This document shows, one piece after another, positions 30,455 through 42,245 of a DNA stretch of 64,000 nt. Below the pieces are notes generated by a model that saw only the letters and a list, made by a program, of their open reading frames with translations, made no database searches and was not told the origin of the DNA. A program made the position numbers and the translations under genes. Positions within the stretch are counted from its first letter, which is position 1, and each line of letters opens with the position of its first letter. The stretch is from Crambe crambe (Eukaryota > Porifera > Demospongiae > Poecilosclerida > Crambeidae), in assembly GCA_963924555.1 (NCBI GenBank), contig OZ004582.1, positions 372,001 through 436,000 of the forward strand, given 5' to 3'.

Positions 30455-31320
30455 AAAAGGGACCACTTCACGCAGAATTTTAAAATGGAGTTATTAGTAC
30501 CACGCTATAGCTCATTGCCTTAGAAGTTCATTGATACTACGCTTGAAGCTAGATCTTAAACCGCCGCGGAGCTATAAGTGCTAGAAGTGCATCGCCTCAG
30601 AGAAAGATTCAGTAAGCGTTTTGCAATAAACCGCGTCTAAACATTGAACTTCCGGTCAATACCCAATTCTCCGTAAATCTCTACGTGAGTCCGTATAATA
30701 CGATGACATCATTCAATTTTTCTTACCTCGTGTAGCAGCTGGGCAGAGAAGAAGTAGACTTAGCTTTACTGCGTTCTTGTCTTTGAGCGTTTGGGTGATC
30801 TAAGATATACAAGACGTGGGACAAGCTCTAAACAATGATCAGGTAAAGTTTGGGTAGATAGCTGTTTGTAAATGCATAGTGTACAGTAGTTTTAAAATAC
30901 TGGTAAGTTTTATTATCCTATCTCTATGTTGATTCGGAAGCAGTGTTTGTCTGGGTTGGAATCTAGACACTGGTGTGATCAGGGCTGTGTTTTTCATTGT
31001 CAACAGGCCTGGAGTTTAAGGAGACAGATGAACTTCATTCAGCACCTCCAGATCGGGATTTTCTGACCTGTGAAGTTGGATGGCTTCTACCACAGCCTCT
31101 TCCTATCTGTAGCTAGCTAAATATGTGTAGCTAAGTTGTGTATTCAGTAGAAACAATCGATATGAAAATTCATTATTATGTGGGGATTTCCCCTTATTTC
31201 CGCGCACTATGCTCTTACGTCCTCCGTAATTGAACATTAAAATTTGGGCACGTAGGATGTGAAATAAGTTCCGGGAAGTACTATTTGCTGGAATTTTATT
31301 CTGGAATCTGGATTCTGGAA
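30455..31320. repeat. Dispersed repeat, copy 2 (longer)
   Basis: Begins with GAAAAGGGACCACTTCACGC and ends with TTTGCTGGAATTTTATTCTG plus a GGAATCTGGATTC motif, the same two words found 145 bp apart at 17.3-17.5 kb. No coding in between. It directly precedes the start of the three-exon gene at 31356, so it may supply that gene's promoter region. Confidence 0.5.
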
Positions 31321-31355
31321 TCTCATTTCGCGGTACCGCGTGCCAAGAGATAGAG

Positions 31356-31655
31356 ATGGATTTGAAGGTGAGCGAGTTCGTACCAAGCTAGTTGCTAGTT
31401 TTATCCTCTTTTTCATTTAGAGTGATAAAACGATTTTGATAGAGTCTGATAATGACTCTGCGGTAGCCGTAGTACCAATGCCTCAAGTTTCCTCGAGGTA
31501 AAGTTTTCCAATTAAAGCGCCTTTTGTGAGTTGTCTTTTTTTATTTCAGTGTTATAGAAATATCTTCCACAACTGATTGTGATGACATCCCAGGGTGTTC
31601 GTATAAACTTAGAGTGGTAGGAAGCATATGGAAAACTCGTCCGAAGTTTAATGCT
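31356..31655 (+). CDS. 5' end of a spliced gene (three phase-consistent exons), unknown product
   Basis: Exon 1 is ATG GAT TTG AAG (31356-31367) with donor AAG|GTGAGC. Exon 2 (31421-31497) follows TTTTCATTTAG and reads SDKTILIESDNDSAVAVVPM before donor GAG|GTAAAG in phase 2. Exon 3 (31550-31655) follows a long T tract and TTTCAG, completes the split codon and reads VIEISSTTDCDDIPGCSYKL then GSIWKTRPKFNA to donor GCT|GTGAGT. All three joins keep phase, which is unlikely by chance. Further exons were not found; downstream the plus strand is antisense to the SWIM gene. An acidic Ser-Asp-rich N-terminus resembles that of transposon proteins at 17.9 kb. Product unknown. Confidence 0.5.
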
Positions 31656-32514
31656 GTGAGTCGATAGCGTCTTGCAGAATACCACGATGGAGATTGACTC
31701 TGGAGTTAACTTGAGACTCTCCTTGAATGCCTTCACTCGTTCAATAAGTTGTTCTTTAGATGGTAACTGAGAAACAATAGGAATCATTGTATCAGTTACG
31801 GTAGCTGGCTTCCAAACATGACAATCTGGATCAAAGAGTATAGATACACCAAGACCTTTCCCTTTCACCTCATAGAGAAAACTCTGTAGTCCATCTTGAG
31901 CTTTTCCACGGAATTCTGTAGGCCTGGGGTCATATTCACTTAGGAATTGAAAATTGTGCTTAGTCTGATGGCCGTATACATGCTTCTTGAAAGAAATATC
32001 AGCTATCTTTGCCTTACTCTCTTTCCGTTTGCAAGGAGCCTTCCATTTACATGCAAAAGAAGTGATGGGCAGAGCTTCTTCCTGGCTATCTTGAACAGAT
32101 ACGCTGGACGTGCATAATGGATTCTCAGATGGTGACATGGACACTAATGCATGCAAGAGTCCTGATACATGAGTACACGAAGCAGATTCTCTACATAAAA
32201 TGAATATGGTTATGAATCATGTTGGTATACTGTATTATAGTAATTTCTTACCCAGCTGCACATTCACAAGTAGCTTTTACGATTGTAGCCAGATCTCCTT
32301 CCCTTCCAAGCAAAATATACACTCTATAGATACTATTATCCTTCATTGATGGAATCATTTTATATTTCACATGGCAATATTTAGGATGTCGATAATTTAT
32401 TTCTAACTTATTTAACCATCCCGAAGCCCAATGAATATACCCACGTTGGAGAGCCCTAAAAGCTCCTTGTGTCTCCTTTCTGCCACAGCCTGTTGCTAGG
32501 TAGGTATACAGCAA
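31512..32514 (-). CDS. SWIM zinc-finger protein, two exons (probable SWIM-YqaJ transposon gene)
   Basis: Exon 1 (about 32514-32252) reads CGRKETQGAFRALQRGYIHW, SGWLNKLEINYRHPKYCHVK and REGDLATIVKATCECAAG to donor GG|GTAAG. A 61-bp intron (32251-32191) ends in TTTTATGTAG, and exon 2 continues in phase with ESASCTHVSGLLHALVS. C-E-C...C-T-H is the SWIM zinc-binding signature (CxCxnCxH), thought to bind DNA or protein. The protein goes on with KWKAPCKRKESKAKIADISF, a YDPRP block and a long helical tail to a stop at 31512. An upstream piece (APLPYPGLPFTGWESVTAAN, about 32540-32640) is in another frame, one base off. Relatives carry a YqaJ nuclease C-terminally; none follows here. Confidence 0.6.
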
Positions 32515-32999
32515 ACCTACAAACCTGGCATTACACGAGGTATGTTCTTTGCCATCTCCTGTACATTAGCAGCAGTTACAGATTCCCAGCCAGTAAAAGG
32601 TAAACCAGGATAAGGTAGAGGAGCTGAGGTAGAAACCTGAGTAAGTCTTTGCTCCTTTCTATACAATGACAGGAGTGCCAGCAAGAGCTTCTTTGCTCAC
32701 CCTATCAACCAATTTCATTGATGTCAAGGACATAAATGAATTCCAACCACTCTTTTGAATATCTTTGAAGGAGGTATACGTTAGTACCAGTAGAATCATC
32801 ATCACACCTTAAAAATTTATAATAACAAAATTTTAACCATAATTCATCATTGTATTATTTTCAGGTCAAAGTCCAGTACAATAATTCATCAATATCACAG
32901 GGGTGGATATGGGAGTGGGGTCTTCTACGTAGTGCCAACTAAAGCCCAGAGAATTCAATTGGTGTGTCTGTCGGTTATATCCACCACGTAAGCCGTTAG

Positions 33000-34320
33000 T
33001 GATTAGAGTGCTTCAATTTCAGCCTTAATAATGTATAGATGATACTCTCCAGTGTTTAAATTGCTGATTTTTAGAAATTTATCCTGGAAAGATTCCAGCT
33101 CTGTATATAGCCTATACTCCATATAATGCATACTCTATACTGCCAACCATTACATAATCTATTGAGGCTGCTGCAAGGTGAGCTATGTTAGGTGTAGAGA
33201 AAGGTGTCATGTGGTGTGCAGTGCTCCAAGCAGCTCACCAGCGATCTGCCCGATATTCTATTTATTCTTTATCAAATCATCTGGTGGTATCTGACCATAA
33301 TCAGGAACGGTCACCAGCATTTTTGATGTCTCACGGATAGTCCGCGAATTTGGGGAGTTTCCAATCCTGTTCCGTGTAATATATCTATGATATAATATGC
33401 CGCAATACTACGTCGTAATTATAATACGCCGTCTAGGTCACAAAATTTCTACGTCACGTCGACGTCGTAATAACTTGTCACCCGTATACGTAAGCCGTGG
33501 TGATGTCATTATATTCTTGCATGAATACTATAGACTACATACACAGGATAGGATAGGATAGGATAGGACACCGCATGGTCCTGTGCACATAGCTATAAAC
33601 TGTGTTTTTCGTCCATAAGCTGGGCCCGACAGTACTTCAAGAATCCACTAGATGCTTAACTCGGTCTTTGGCAGGAAAGACTTTTAGCATTGTACCCCTT
33701 TCTAAACGCTAGATTCTGAGCCTTTCTACCCAAGTGTCTACTATATTATGCTAAAAAAATTAATTTTACCATGATGAATATTAGTTACTCTGATTCATAG
33801 CTATGTTTAATGGATAGTGATTGGTTAGACCACTTCCACATCCTAGGTCTTCCTTGAGGAGCAAGTTTAGTCCCCCTGGAAAGTCTTCTCCTAATTCCAC
33901 TCGAGTTTACTTTTATTCTTTTGCCATACTTCCTATGTGACAAAGTGTTTCCCGAAAAGTTGTAGATATAATCCTTTCCAAACATTGTGTAGGCAGTGTG
34001 AATTTCATAGCCTATTATATGCAATAACAAGCAATGTTTTGATCTCCAGTTTGGAGTCTGGATATTAAATCGGTGAGTTTAGATTTAACTACTTGTGCCC
34101 CATTCATCTGGTTGTGAGCTTTGCTCTGCTTCAGTCAGGTTTTCGTTTTCATTGTCAGTGCTGTGTAACTCGGCATCGTGATTGGTCACTTGCTGGTAAA
34201 AGTGGTTGATTTTGACCAGCTAATGCATAACTTTGTGTTCCATATCAGTATGCATAGATAGTCCAATTTTTGGTGGTGGTATATCATCTTCAAATTCAGA
34301 AGTGAATAGGGTGGGGGTAA
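33000..34320. other. Intergenic region with a (GGATA)n microsatellite
   Basis: No conserved coding. (GGATA) units lie at 33546-33568; the flanking words (ACTATAGACTACATACACAG, GGTCCTGTGCACAT) recur around 38640-38700, so this is an outlying fragment of the satellite that fills 38-41.8 kb. A minus frame at 33785-34030 shows no recognisable domain. Confidence 0.55.
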
Positions 34321-34329
34321 AGGGGAGGA

Positions 34330-36515
34330 TTTGAAGAGAAGTTTGAGTAGATGGCTGAGCCTAAGTGGATGGCTGAGCGGTGAGAGTGGACCTGTCAGTG
34401 TTCAGTAGAGCAGTGAGAGTGGACGGCTGAACAGTGGGAGTGGATGGTTGAGTGGCGTGAGTGGATGGCCGAGCTGTGCGAATGGACTTGTGAGTAGACT
34501 TGTTAGTGTCCAGTACAGCAGTGAGAGCATACGGTTGATGCCAGCTTCATTGATACTCTCTCCTGGAGGTATTATCTCACTCGTGCTCAAAAGTGAATGG
34601 CTGAGTGGAAGTGGATGGCTGAGCAGTGAGAGCAGACGGTTGAGTGGTGAGAGTGAATGAGTGAATGGCTGAGCAGTGAGAGTATACGGTTGAGTGGTGA
34701 GAGTAGACGGATGAGTGGTGAGAGTGGATGGCTGAGCAGCGAGAGTAGATGGTCGAGTGGATGAGTGAATGGCCGAGCAGTGAGATTAGACGGTTGAGTG
34801 GTGAGAGTGTATGGCTGAATGGGAGTGAATGGCTGAGCAGTGAGAGTAGACGGTTGAGTTGTGAGTGGATGGCTGAGCTGCGAGAGTAGATGGTTGAATG
34901 GTGAGAGTGGATTGCTGAGTGAATGGCTGAGCGAATGGCTGAGCAGCAAGAGTAGACGGTCGAGTGGTGAGAGTCGATGGCTGAGTGGGAGTGAATGGCT
35001 GAATTGAAGTTAATTGCTGAGCAGTGAGAGTAGACTGTTGAGTTGTGAGTGGATTAGGCTTAGGTAGATTGGAGCTGCTGCATGCAAATCTGAAATAAAG
35101 ACTTCACTCTCTACTGCCTGAGGTGCTACACTGTAACAGTGCCTAGATGGACAGCTATCACTATGGCAATGGCTAAGCAACTTTTAGCTCTGCTACTGGT
35201 GGACTGGGCAAGCATAATCTGGGAATAATTGGTGCATTTGAGGGAATAATAGGGTAGCATTTTGGAGCATTGTGGAATAGAATAACTGGAGAAATCTTGA
35301 GCATAATCTACCTAAGCCTAGAGTGGATGGCTGAGCGGTAAGAGCGGATGGCTGAATGGGAGTGGATGGCTGAATTGAAGTTAATGGCTGAGCAGTGAGA
35401 GTAGACGGTTGAGTGGTGAGAGTCGATGGCTGAATGGTAGTAGATGGCTGAGCAGTGAGAGTAGACAGTTGAGTGGGAGTGAATGGCTGAGCAGTGAGAT
35501 TAGACGGTTGAGTGGCGAGAGTCGATGGCTGAATAGGAGAGTAGACGATTGAGTGATGAGAGTTGATGGCTGAGAAGCGAGAGTAGACGGTCGAGTGATG
35601 AGAGTCGATGGCTGAATAGGAGTGGATGGCTGAGCAGTGAGAGTAGACTGTTGAGTTGTGAGTGGATGGCTGAGTAGTGAGAGTAGACTTGTGGGTGAAT
35701 GGCTGAGCAGTGAGTGAATTGTGAGTGGATGGCTGAGCAGTGAGATTGATGGTTGAGCGGTGAGAGTGGATGGCTGAATAGGAGTGGATGACTGAACAGT
35801 GAGAGTAGACGGTTGAGTTGTGAGTGGATGCGAGATTAGACGGTTGAGTGGTGAGAGTAGATGGCTGAATAGGAGAGGAGACAATCGAGTGATGAGAGTT
35901 GATGGCTGAGAAGCGAGAGTAGACGGTCGAGTGATGAGAGTCGATGGCTGAATAGGAGTGGATGGCTGAGCAGTGAGAGTAGACTGTTGAGTTGTGAGTG
36001 GATGGCTGAGCAGTGAGATTAGACGGTTGAGTGGTGAGAGTGGATGGCTGACTGGGAGTGAATGGCTGAGCAGTGAGAGTGAATGGGAATGGATGGCTGA
36101 ATTGAAGTTAATGGCTGAGCAGTTAGATTAGACTGTTGGTTGGGAGACTGGATGGCTGACTTGGAGTGAATGACTTAGCAGTGAGAGTAGACGGTTGAGT
36201 CGTGAGAGTCGATGGCTGAGTGGGAGTGAATGGCTGAGCAGCGAGAGCAGATGGTTGAGTGGTGAGAGTGGATGGCTGAGCAGTGAGAGTAGACGGGTGA
36301 ATTGTGAGTGGATGGCTGAGCAGTGAGAGTAGACGTGTGAATTGTGAGTGGATGGCTGAGCAGTGAGCAGCAAGAGTGGACGGCTGAGCGGTGAGAGCGG
36401 ATGGCCGAGTGGTGAGATGGGCAGCTGAGCAGTGAGAGTAGACTTGTGAGTGGACTCGTCAGTGTCCAGTAGAGCCGTGAGAGTGGATGGCTGACCAATG
36501 AGAGAAGAGTAGTGT
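34330..36515. repeat. 2.2-kb minisatellite (units of about 15-24 bp)
   Basis: Many variants of GAGTGGATGGCTGAGCAGTG and AGAGTAGACGGTTGAGTGGT alternate, separated by GTGAGAG words. The strand is rich in G, A and T and nearly free of C. The opposite strand therefore has long Ser-Leu-Pro frames (34587-34949, 35381-35884, 36128-36559) that are composition artefacts. The array is interrupted at 35055-35320 by a MITE. Confidence 0.9.
35055..35320. mobile_element. MITE family 2 (266 bp, 16-bp TIR, 8-bp TSD)
   Basis: TAGGCTTAGGTAGATT at 35055-35070 is the exact reverse complement of AATCTACCTAAGCCTA at 35305-35320. The flanks are the direct repeat GAGTGGAT at 35047-35054 and 35321-35328. The interior is unlike the surrounding minisatellite and has no coding frame. 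An 8-bp duplication points to a hAT-type transposase. Because the target is itself repetitive, the duplication alone would be weak, but with perfect inverted ends the case is good. Confidence 0.85.
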
Positions 36516-36544
36516 GAGAGAGAGATTTGTCTGGAGATGAGCCA

Positions 36545-37980
36545 ACTGATTCTGGTCAATGGTAAGACAATAATGTGATGGTAAATCTTTCCAGTGAAGA
36601 TACTTTATTGAAAATGGATATCATTATCATGATACTGGTTGATCTCTGTTATTGGTTGGCTGATAAGGTGCTTACGTGACCTGAATTGAAATATACATCT
36701 GCAGGCACTGGTCGGTATATATCACAAACCTTACCTAAAGTAATTCTTCAATCCCATTTGTTCCTGGGTGTGCAATATATGCAGCTACTATCAATAATAA
36801 TGATCGATACTCGGTTAAATAAAGGTGGAGTTTCTCCATTGTTGAACTTATGTTTACCTGACAAGTAAATACCTTTTGAGATATACAAGTCCATTTATCT
36901 TTCTCCAGTTTGGTATGCAAGAAATGATCCGTAACACAAACGATTAGCTAATGAAGCAGCATACTTTGGCATTTCCATACTTTATAGTCTCCCAATAAGT
37001 TTGTTAATGCTGAAGATGAGGATATCTTGTTAGTCAATGTTTGACTGAATCAGAGTAACTGTTATTGTGCTGTTGTACTAGCTAACTCGTTACTGATGGC
37101 AACGAGGATATAGCTTCAAAATTTAATCACAAATTGCAAGCTGAATATGGCTACATCCTTGTCCATTGTCTGGATTGATGAAAAATTCGTCATCACTCTT
37201 GTGACAGAATTCATTTTAGAAATATTATGTGGAAGAGCATGTAAAATTTCTTGCAGTTGTATCATTTCACCTTTCTCAAATGTAGAGCCTACGTGAGCAA
37301 AAACTTGGTGACCCAATCGGTCTTCGAGTGTCTTTGCATGTATTGGTCACATGGGATACCTGTGAATCATATCCGAATAAAGTGGCCTAGTGTTGGTTAT
37401 AAATAATGAGTCCAAGGAGTTGATAAATTTTGGCCAGGATTTCTTTAACATGCACACCATATAAATTAGAATAATTGTTGCTTGTCTGGCATGCGGACTT
37501 GAACCATATAGTTACAAGTAAAATCGTGTGGATTCCATGATCGTGTACCTACGTACATAGATGGGTGCACATATTTATTCTTTGTGACGTCCTTGTTGCA
37601 CCTCAACGATGGAGATATAACTATAGATTTAGGCTCACAAAATTGTATTACAAGTCTTCGTAATGTGAAAACAAATGAAAGGTCGTCGACTTTGTAGTAG
37701 CTACCCCTGATATTTTTGTATGACTGAATGCAGGCCTGATGTTTGGCACTCGATAAAAAAATATTCCACACATCATTGAAAGCCTATAGTGATCAAAGAG
37801 GAACTAAAGTGGCTATAATACGTAGTTCCACCTCTGAGTAGAGAACGCTGGGATCAGCCACTTTGTAAAGAGGTTGTCTGAGGTTAAAACTGTGGGAAAG
37901 GAGTCCCTCCCTTGCTCTGTCGGGAGGTTATCTTTCTATATATGCAGCCTGCTGTCAAATGTTTAGTATATTAATAGACT
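36545..37980. other. Region without recognisable genes
   Basis: AT-rich, with two modest minus frames (37116-37316 and 37466-37771) that contain no conserved block known to me. No repeats stand out. Confidence 0.4.
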
Positions 37981-40900
37981 TGACAGAATTCTAGGAATTT
38001 CAAATACGTTGTATAGTTTCATAGAAATCACCCTGATGGTTTATATGGTATTACGTTAATGACCCCTGAATGACTTATTTGTTCATATCCCCTGATGGTT
38101 TTCGAGATGTGGTATTACGGTAATAACCCCTTAATCACCTGAGGGAATTGGAACAGTATGTTCATACTGATGGTTTTGGTATTACCATGACAACCCCTTA
38201 ATGACCTAATTTGCATGTAATGTACTAGTTCCGAGTGAGCTGACTCTCGGGTCGTGACTCGTTGAAATCATTGTAATCCTTGTTTTCTATGGCATATAGG
38301 CTCCAGTACATTGAAGGGTACATTGAAGGCACTAGAGATCGTAGAAACATACTGCTATCTTCGTCCCTCGGGAACCAGTGAGTTTGTACCTACCTATGCG
38401 CTATGCTACATAATACTATAGACTACATACTTGTGAGTTTATACCTACCTACATATGGAATTCTCTTTTTGCTCGTCTATACAGATTTAATTTACTAACT
38501 ACGAAATGTTAATTTACTGACTTACTAACCAACACTGTACCTACCTATATATAAACTCCCTTTTCGCTCATGTAACCAAGTCTATATGGCATATATCTGA
38601 AATCTACACATGTCGTATGTATTTAAATATTATATTCATGCATAGATACATACACGGGATAGGATAGGTCCTGTGCACATGGTAACGCAACTATAAACTG
38701 ACTCAGTCATTGCCTATATGCCGTGTACAGTTGTGTGGAATCCTAACACTTGGCGCACCAACTCCGAATATCTCTTTGAGCTTGTAACAGCTATAAACTC
38801 TGGCAAGTGTGCATCTCTGCACTCTGCCCAACCCTACAGGTGTAGATGTTGAAGCCTCTTTCGATAGATTTATCGGCGCTTAAATAAAATATTCTATGGG
38901 GTGCACATGCTGCGTTTCCAATCCCGGGTATGTACTCTATAGTACCGATAATTCACATAATTATTGTACAGGGACGAACAGGGAATTCTATGAATGTTCA
39001 TTTCATAGAAATCCCTCTTACGACCATGATACGGTATCATGGTGATAACAAACTGCTTAAGCTTATCAAAGTGGACTTGGCTTATCTCAGTGCTTGTGGT
39101 AAGCATTTACAGCTTTCTACGTACGATCGTGATATGGTATTGCGATGATAACAACTGCTTAAGGGAGGTTTTTACCATTCTGGGGGTCCATGATATAATT
39201 CATCATAACTTTTTTATTTCTTTCTCAAGGTGGTTGAAACTTTATCAGAATGTAGTGTATTGAATGAGCTTTCTTTTGATATGCTCAGATTTTGCATACC
39301 TACTACCCAGGTAAAGTTAGGATACCACCTCAGCATCAGGGGGCCAGATATTCTAACTCGTGGCCACTTAGTCCTAACAACTTCCCACTTAAGCTTAGAT
39401 TGTAGGTGCTTGGCTTATCTTAGTGCTTGTGGTAAGCATTTACTATGTACGATCGTGATATGGTATCATGGTGATAACGACTGCTTAAGCTTATCAAAGT
39501 GCTTGGCTTATCTCAGTCCTTGTGGTAAGCATTTACAGCTTTCTATCCGTCTCAGCTTTCTATGTGCCTAATAGCAGCATGTGTAGTGGGGATGATATCA
39601 TTCCCTCTTACAATCGTGATATGGTATCATGGTAACGACAAACAGCTTAAGCTTATCAAAGTGGATTGTAAGTGCTTGGCTTATCTCAGTCCTTGTGGTA
39701 AACATTTACAGCTTTCTATCTGTCTCTCAGCTTTCCATGTGCCTAATACAGCAAATTTTCTAAAGACTTGAAACACAAGAGTCCTTGCTCGCTGGCTGTT
39801 AAAATTAATGTTTTAGTATCCCTGATGGTTTTAGATGATCACTGAATGACTTAACAAATTTTAATAATGTTGTATGAATATAATATATCTTCATAAAGAT
39901 TTGAGATGTGGTATTACAGTAATTAACCCTGTAACTTACAAACTTTTGAAGTGTATACTGGTGTTATAGTACTTGGTATAAGTTCATATGCTTACGTACT
40001 TTGTCCATACCGATAAGTGCTTGGCTCATCTCAGTCCTTGTGGTAAGCATTTACAGCTTTCTATCTGTCTCAGCTTTCTATGTGCAAATTTTCTAAAGAC
40101 TTGAAGCACAAGAGTACTTGCTCGCTGGCTGTCAAATGTTTCGCATTGCCTTAGTATCCCTGATGGTTTTAGATGATCACTGAATGACTTAATGGTATTA
40201 CGGTAATCATTCCCTTAATGACTTTGCGAAAAGTTCCACCCTACCTATAACTGGTGACTTTTATGTATCATAACTTTTGAAGTGTATAACTGTATCACAG
40301 CATTATATTGTACAGGGACTAACAGGGAATTCTATGAATGTTGCATGTGTAGTTGGGGCGTAACTGGTGACTTCTATGTATCATAACTTTTGAAGTGTAT
40401 AACAATATCATAGCATATTGTACAGGGATTAACAGGGAATTCTATGAATGTTGCATGTATAGTGGGGATGTAACTGATGACTTCTCCAGCCTACCTACCT
40501 ATCATAACTTTTTTGTATACAGATAATTTTGATACCATAGCATTGTAAGCTTTCTGTTCATATGAATAGCTAATTACAATTTAAAAATACATGGTAATGG
40601 TTATCAAATTTCCAAGCAACCCACAATAATTTCTTCAATATCAACTTTTGAAATATTTACCCATATTTCGTATTTAACATACTTAACCCATAACCATTGA
40701 CACATAAGACCATTGTTCTTACTTTGTCCATACCAGTATTGTACAGGGACTAACAGGGAATTCTATGAATGTTGCATGTGTAGTGGGGATGATATCATGA
40801 TATGGAATCGTGGTAATAACAAACAGCTTAAGCTTATCAAAGTGGATCGTAGGTGCTTGGCTTATCTTAGTGCAGCTTTCTATGTACGATCATGATATGG

Positions 40901-41815
40901 TATCATGGTGATATCAACTACTTAAGCTTATCAAAGTGGATTGCATGTGCTTGGCTTATCTCAGTGCTTGTGGTAAGCATTTATAGCTTTCTATGTATGG
41001 AGGGAGCAACACTTGACTCTGTCTCAGCTTTCTATGTGCCTAATACAGCAATTTTTCTAACACAAGAGTACTTGTTCGCTGTCTGTCAAATGTTTCACAT
41101 TGCCTTAGTTTTAGATGATCACTGAATGACTTAAAGAATTTGTATCTCTCATAAAGATTTAAGATATGTATTACGGTAATCATTCCCTTAACGACTTCAC
41201 GAAAATTTCCACCCTACCTATAATGGTATCATAGCATTGATTTTACTTTGTCCATACCAATATTGTACAGGGAATTCTATGAATGTTGCATGTGTAGCTA
41301 GTGGGGATAATATCAAATCCTCTTGCGATCATGATATGGTATCATGGTGATAACCACTGCTTAAGCTTATCAAAGTGGATTTGGCTTATCTTAGTGCTTG
41401 TGGTAAGCATTTATAGCTCTCTATCTGTTCTATGTGCCTAATACAGCAAATTTTATAAAGACTTGAAGCACAAGAGTACTTGCTCGCTGGCTGTCAAATG
41501 TTTCGCATTGCCTTAGTATATCCCTGATGGTTTTAGATGATCACTGAATGACTTAAAGTCTTCATAAAGATTTAAGATATGTATTATGGTAATCATTCCC
41601 TTAACGACTTCACGAAAAGTTCCACCCTACCTATAATGGTATCGCAGCATTGCTGTTACTTTGTCCATACCAATATTGTACAGGGACTAACAGGGAATTC
41701 TATGAATGTTGCATGTGTAGCTAATGGGGATAATATCATTTCTTAGAAATCCTCTTATGATCATGATATGGTATCACGGTGATAACTACTGCTTAAGCTT
41801 ATCAAAGTAGATTGT
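37980..41815 (+). repeat. Complex satellite, degenerate units of several hundred bp
   Basis: Recurring words include GCTTAAGCTTATCAAAGTGG (near 39056, 39486, 39648, 40826, 40923, 41353 and 41791), AACAGGGAATTCTATGAATG (38978, 40327, 40432, 40751, 41273, 41689), TGATATGGTATCATGGTGAT and CTTGTGGTAAGCATTTACAG. The order is conserved: GGGAATTCTATGAATGTTGC, then GATATGGTATCATGG, then GCTTAAGCTTATC, then GGTAAGCATTTACAGC. Units vary by deletion. Short plus frames repeat the peptide KLIKVDLAYLSACGKHLQLS; with no independent evidence I treat them as satellite by-products. Confidence 0.8.
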
Positions 41816-42159
41816 AGGTGCTTGGCCTACAAACAAAGCCGAGATAACTGTCCAGCCCCAAACACTGGACACTATCAAGGCTGTGTTCGGGTCTGGCCCC
41901 AAACACCAGACCAGAACCAAGCACCACACCCAATGAGACACCTCCGACACGGAGAATCACCAAGCAGACACCCTCTGACAATCCCTCACTACCACTTGCA
42001 GGATCCCACCCCAACAACAGAGAAAAAGACCCAACAGAGACAGAAAAGAAACAAGTTCTCCTCCCAACACAAGACCGAGAAAACGATCGTGAAGACCACA
42101 CCCACCAGACGGAGCCGAAGCCAAATGCCAATACGTCATTGCCAATACGTCATAGCCGA

Positions 42160-42233
42160 CCAATCAGACTCACCAAACGTTGACCAATCAGAACACTCAT
42201 ATAGCTAGGTATATAAGACACACACGCCACGTG
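42160..42233 (+). promoter_or_regulatory. CCAAT/TATA promoter
   Basis: GACCAATCAGA occurs twice (CCAAT at 42160-42164 and 42184-42188), followed by TATATAAG at 42210-42217 and an E-box CACGTG at 42228-42233. GCCAATACGTCAT is also duplicated just upstream (about 42126-42154; CRE-like ACGTCA). The spacing predicts a start near 42240, immediately before the hammerhead-like core. Confidence 0.6.
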
Positions 42234-42245
42234 CTTTATTCATTT

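Noticed and set aside
34330..36515. CRISPR-like alternation of repeats and spacers
   Set aside because: Units are 15-24 bp degenerate tandem repeats without unique spacers, no cas-type genes are present and the DNA is clearly eukaryotic.
34587..36559. Long minus-strand Ser-Leu-Pro frames that could be read as a repetitive secreted or mucin-like protein
   Set aside because: They lie entirely in a C-depleted minisatellite, exist in more than one frame and have no flanking domain or splice sites; stop avoidance is explained by composition.
39039..41125. Repeated small ORFs with KLIKVDLAYLSACGKHLQLS peptides as a gene family
   Set aside because: They are the same satellite words translated repeatedly, in changing frames, with no start context or splice logic.
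39095..41430. GGTAAGCATTTACAG in the satellite as a 14-nt intron
   Set aside because: Too short to splice by any established mechanism and repeated only because the satellite unit is repeated.
41802..42208. Overlapping ORFs of about 110-128 codons on both strands
   Set aside because: Both fall in the C-rich retroelement end that carries promoter boxes; peptides are low-complexity and unlike any family.
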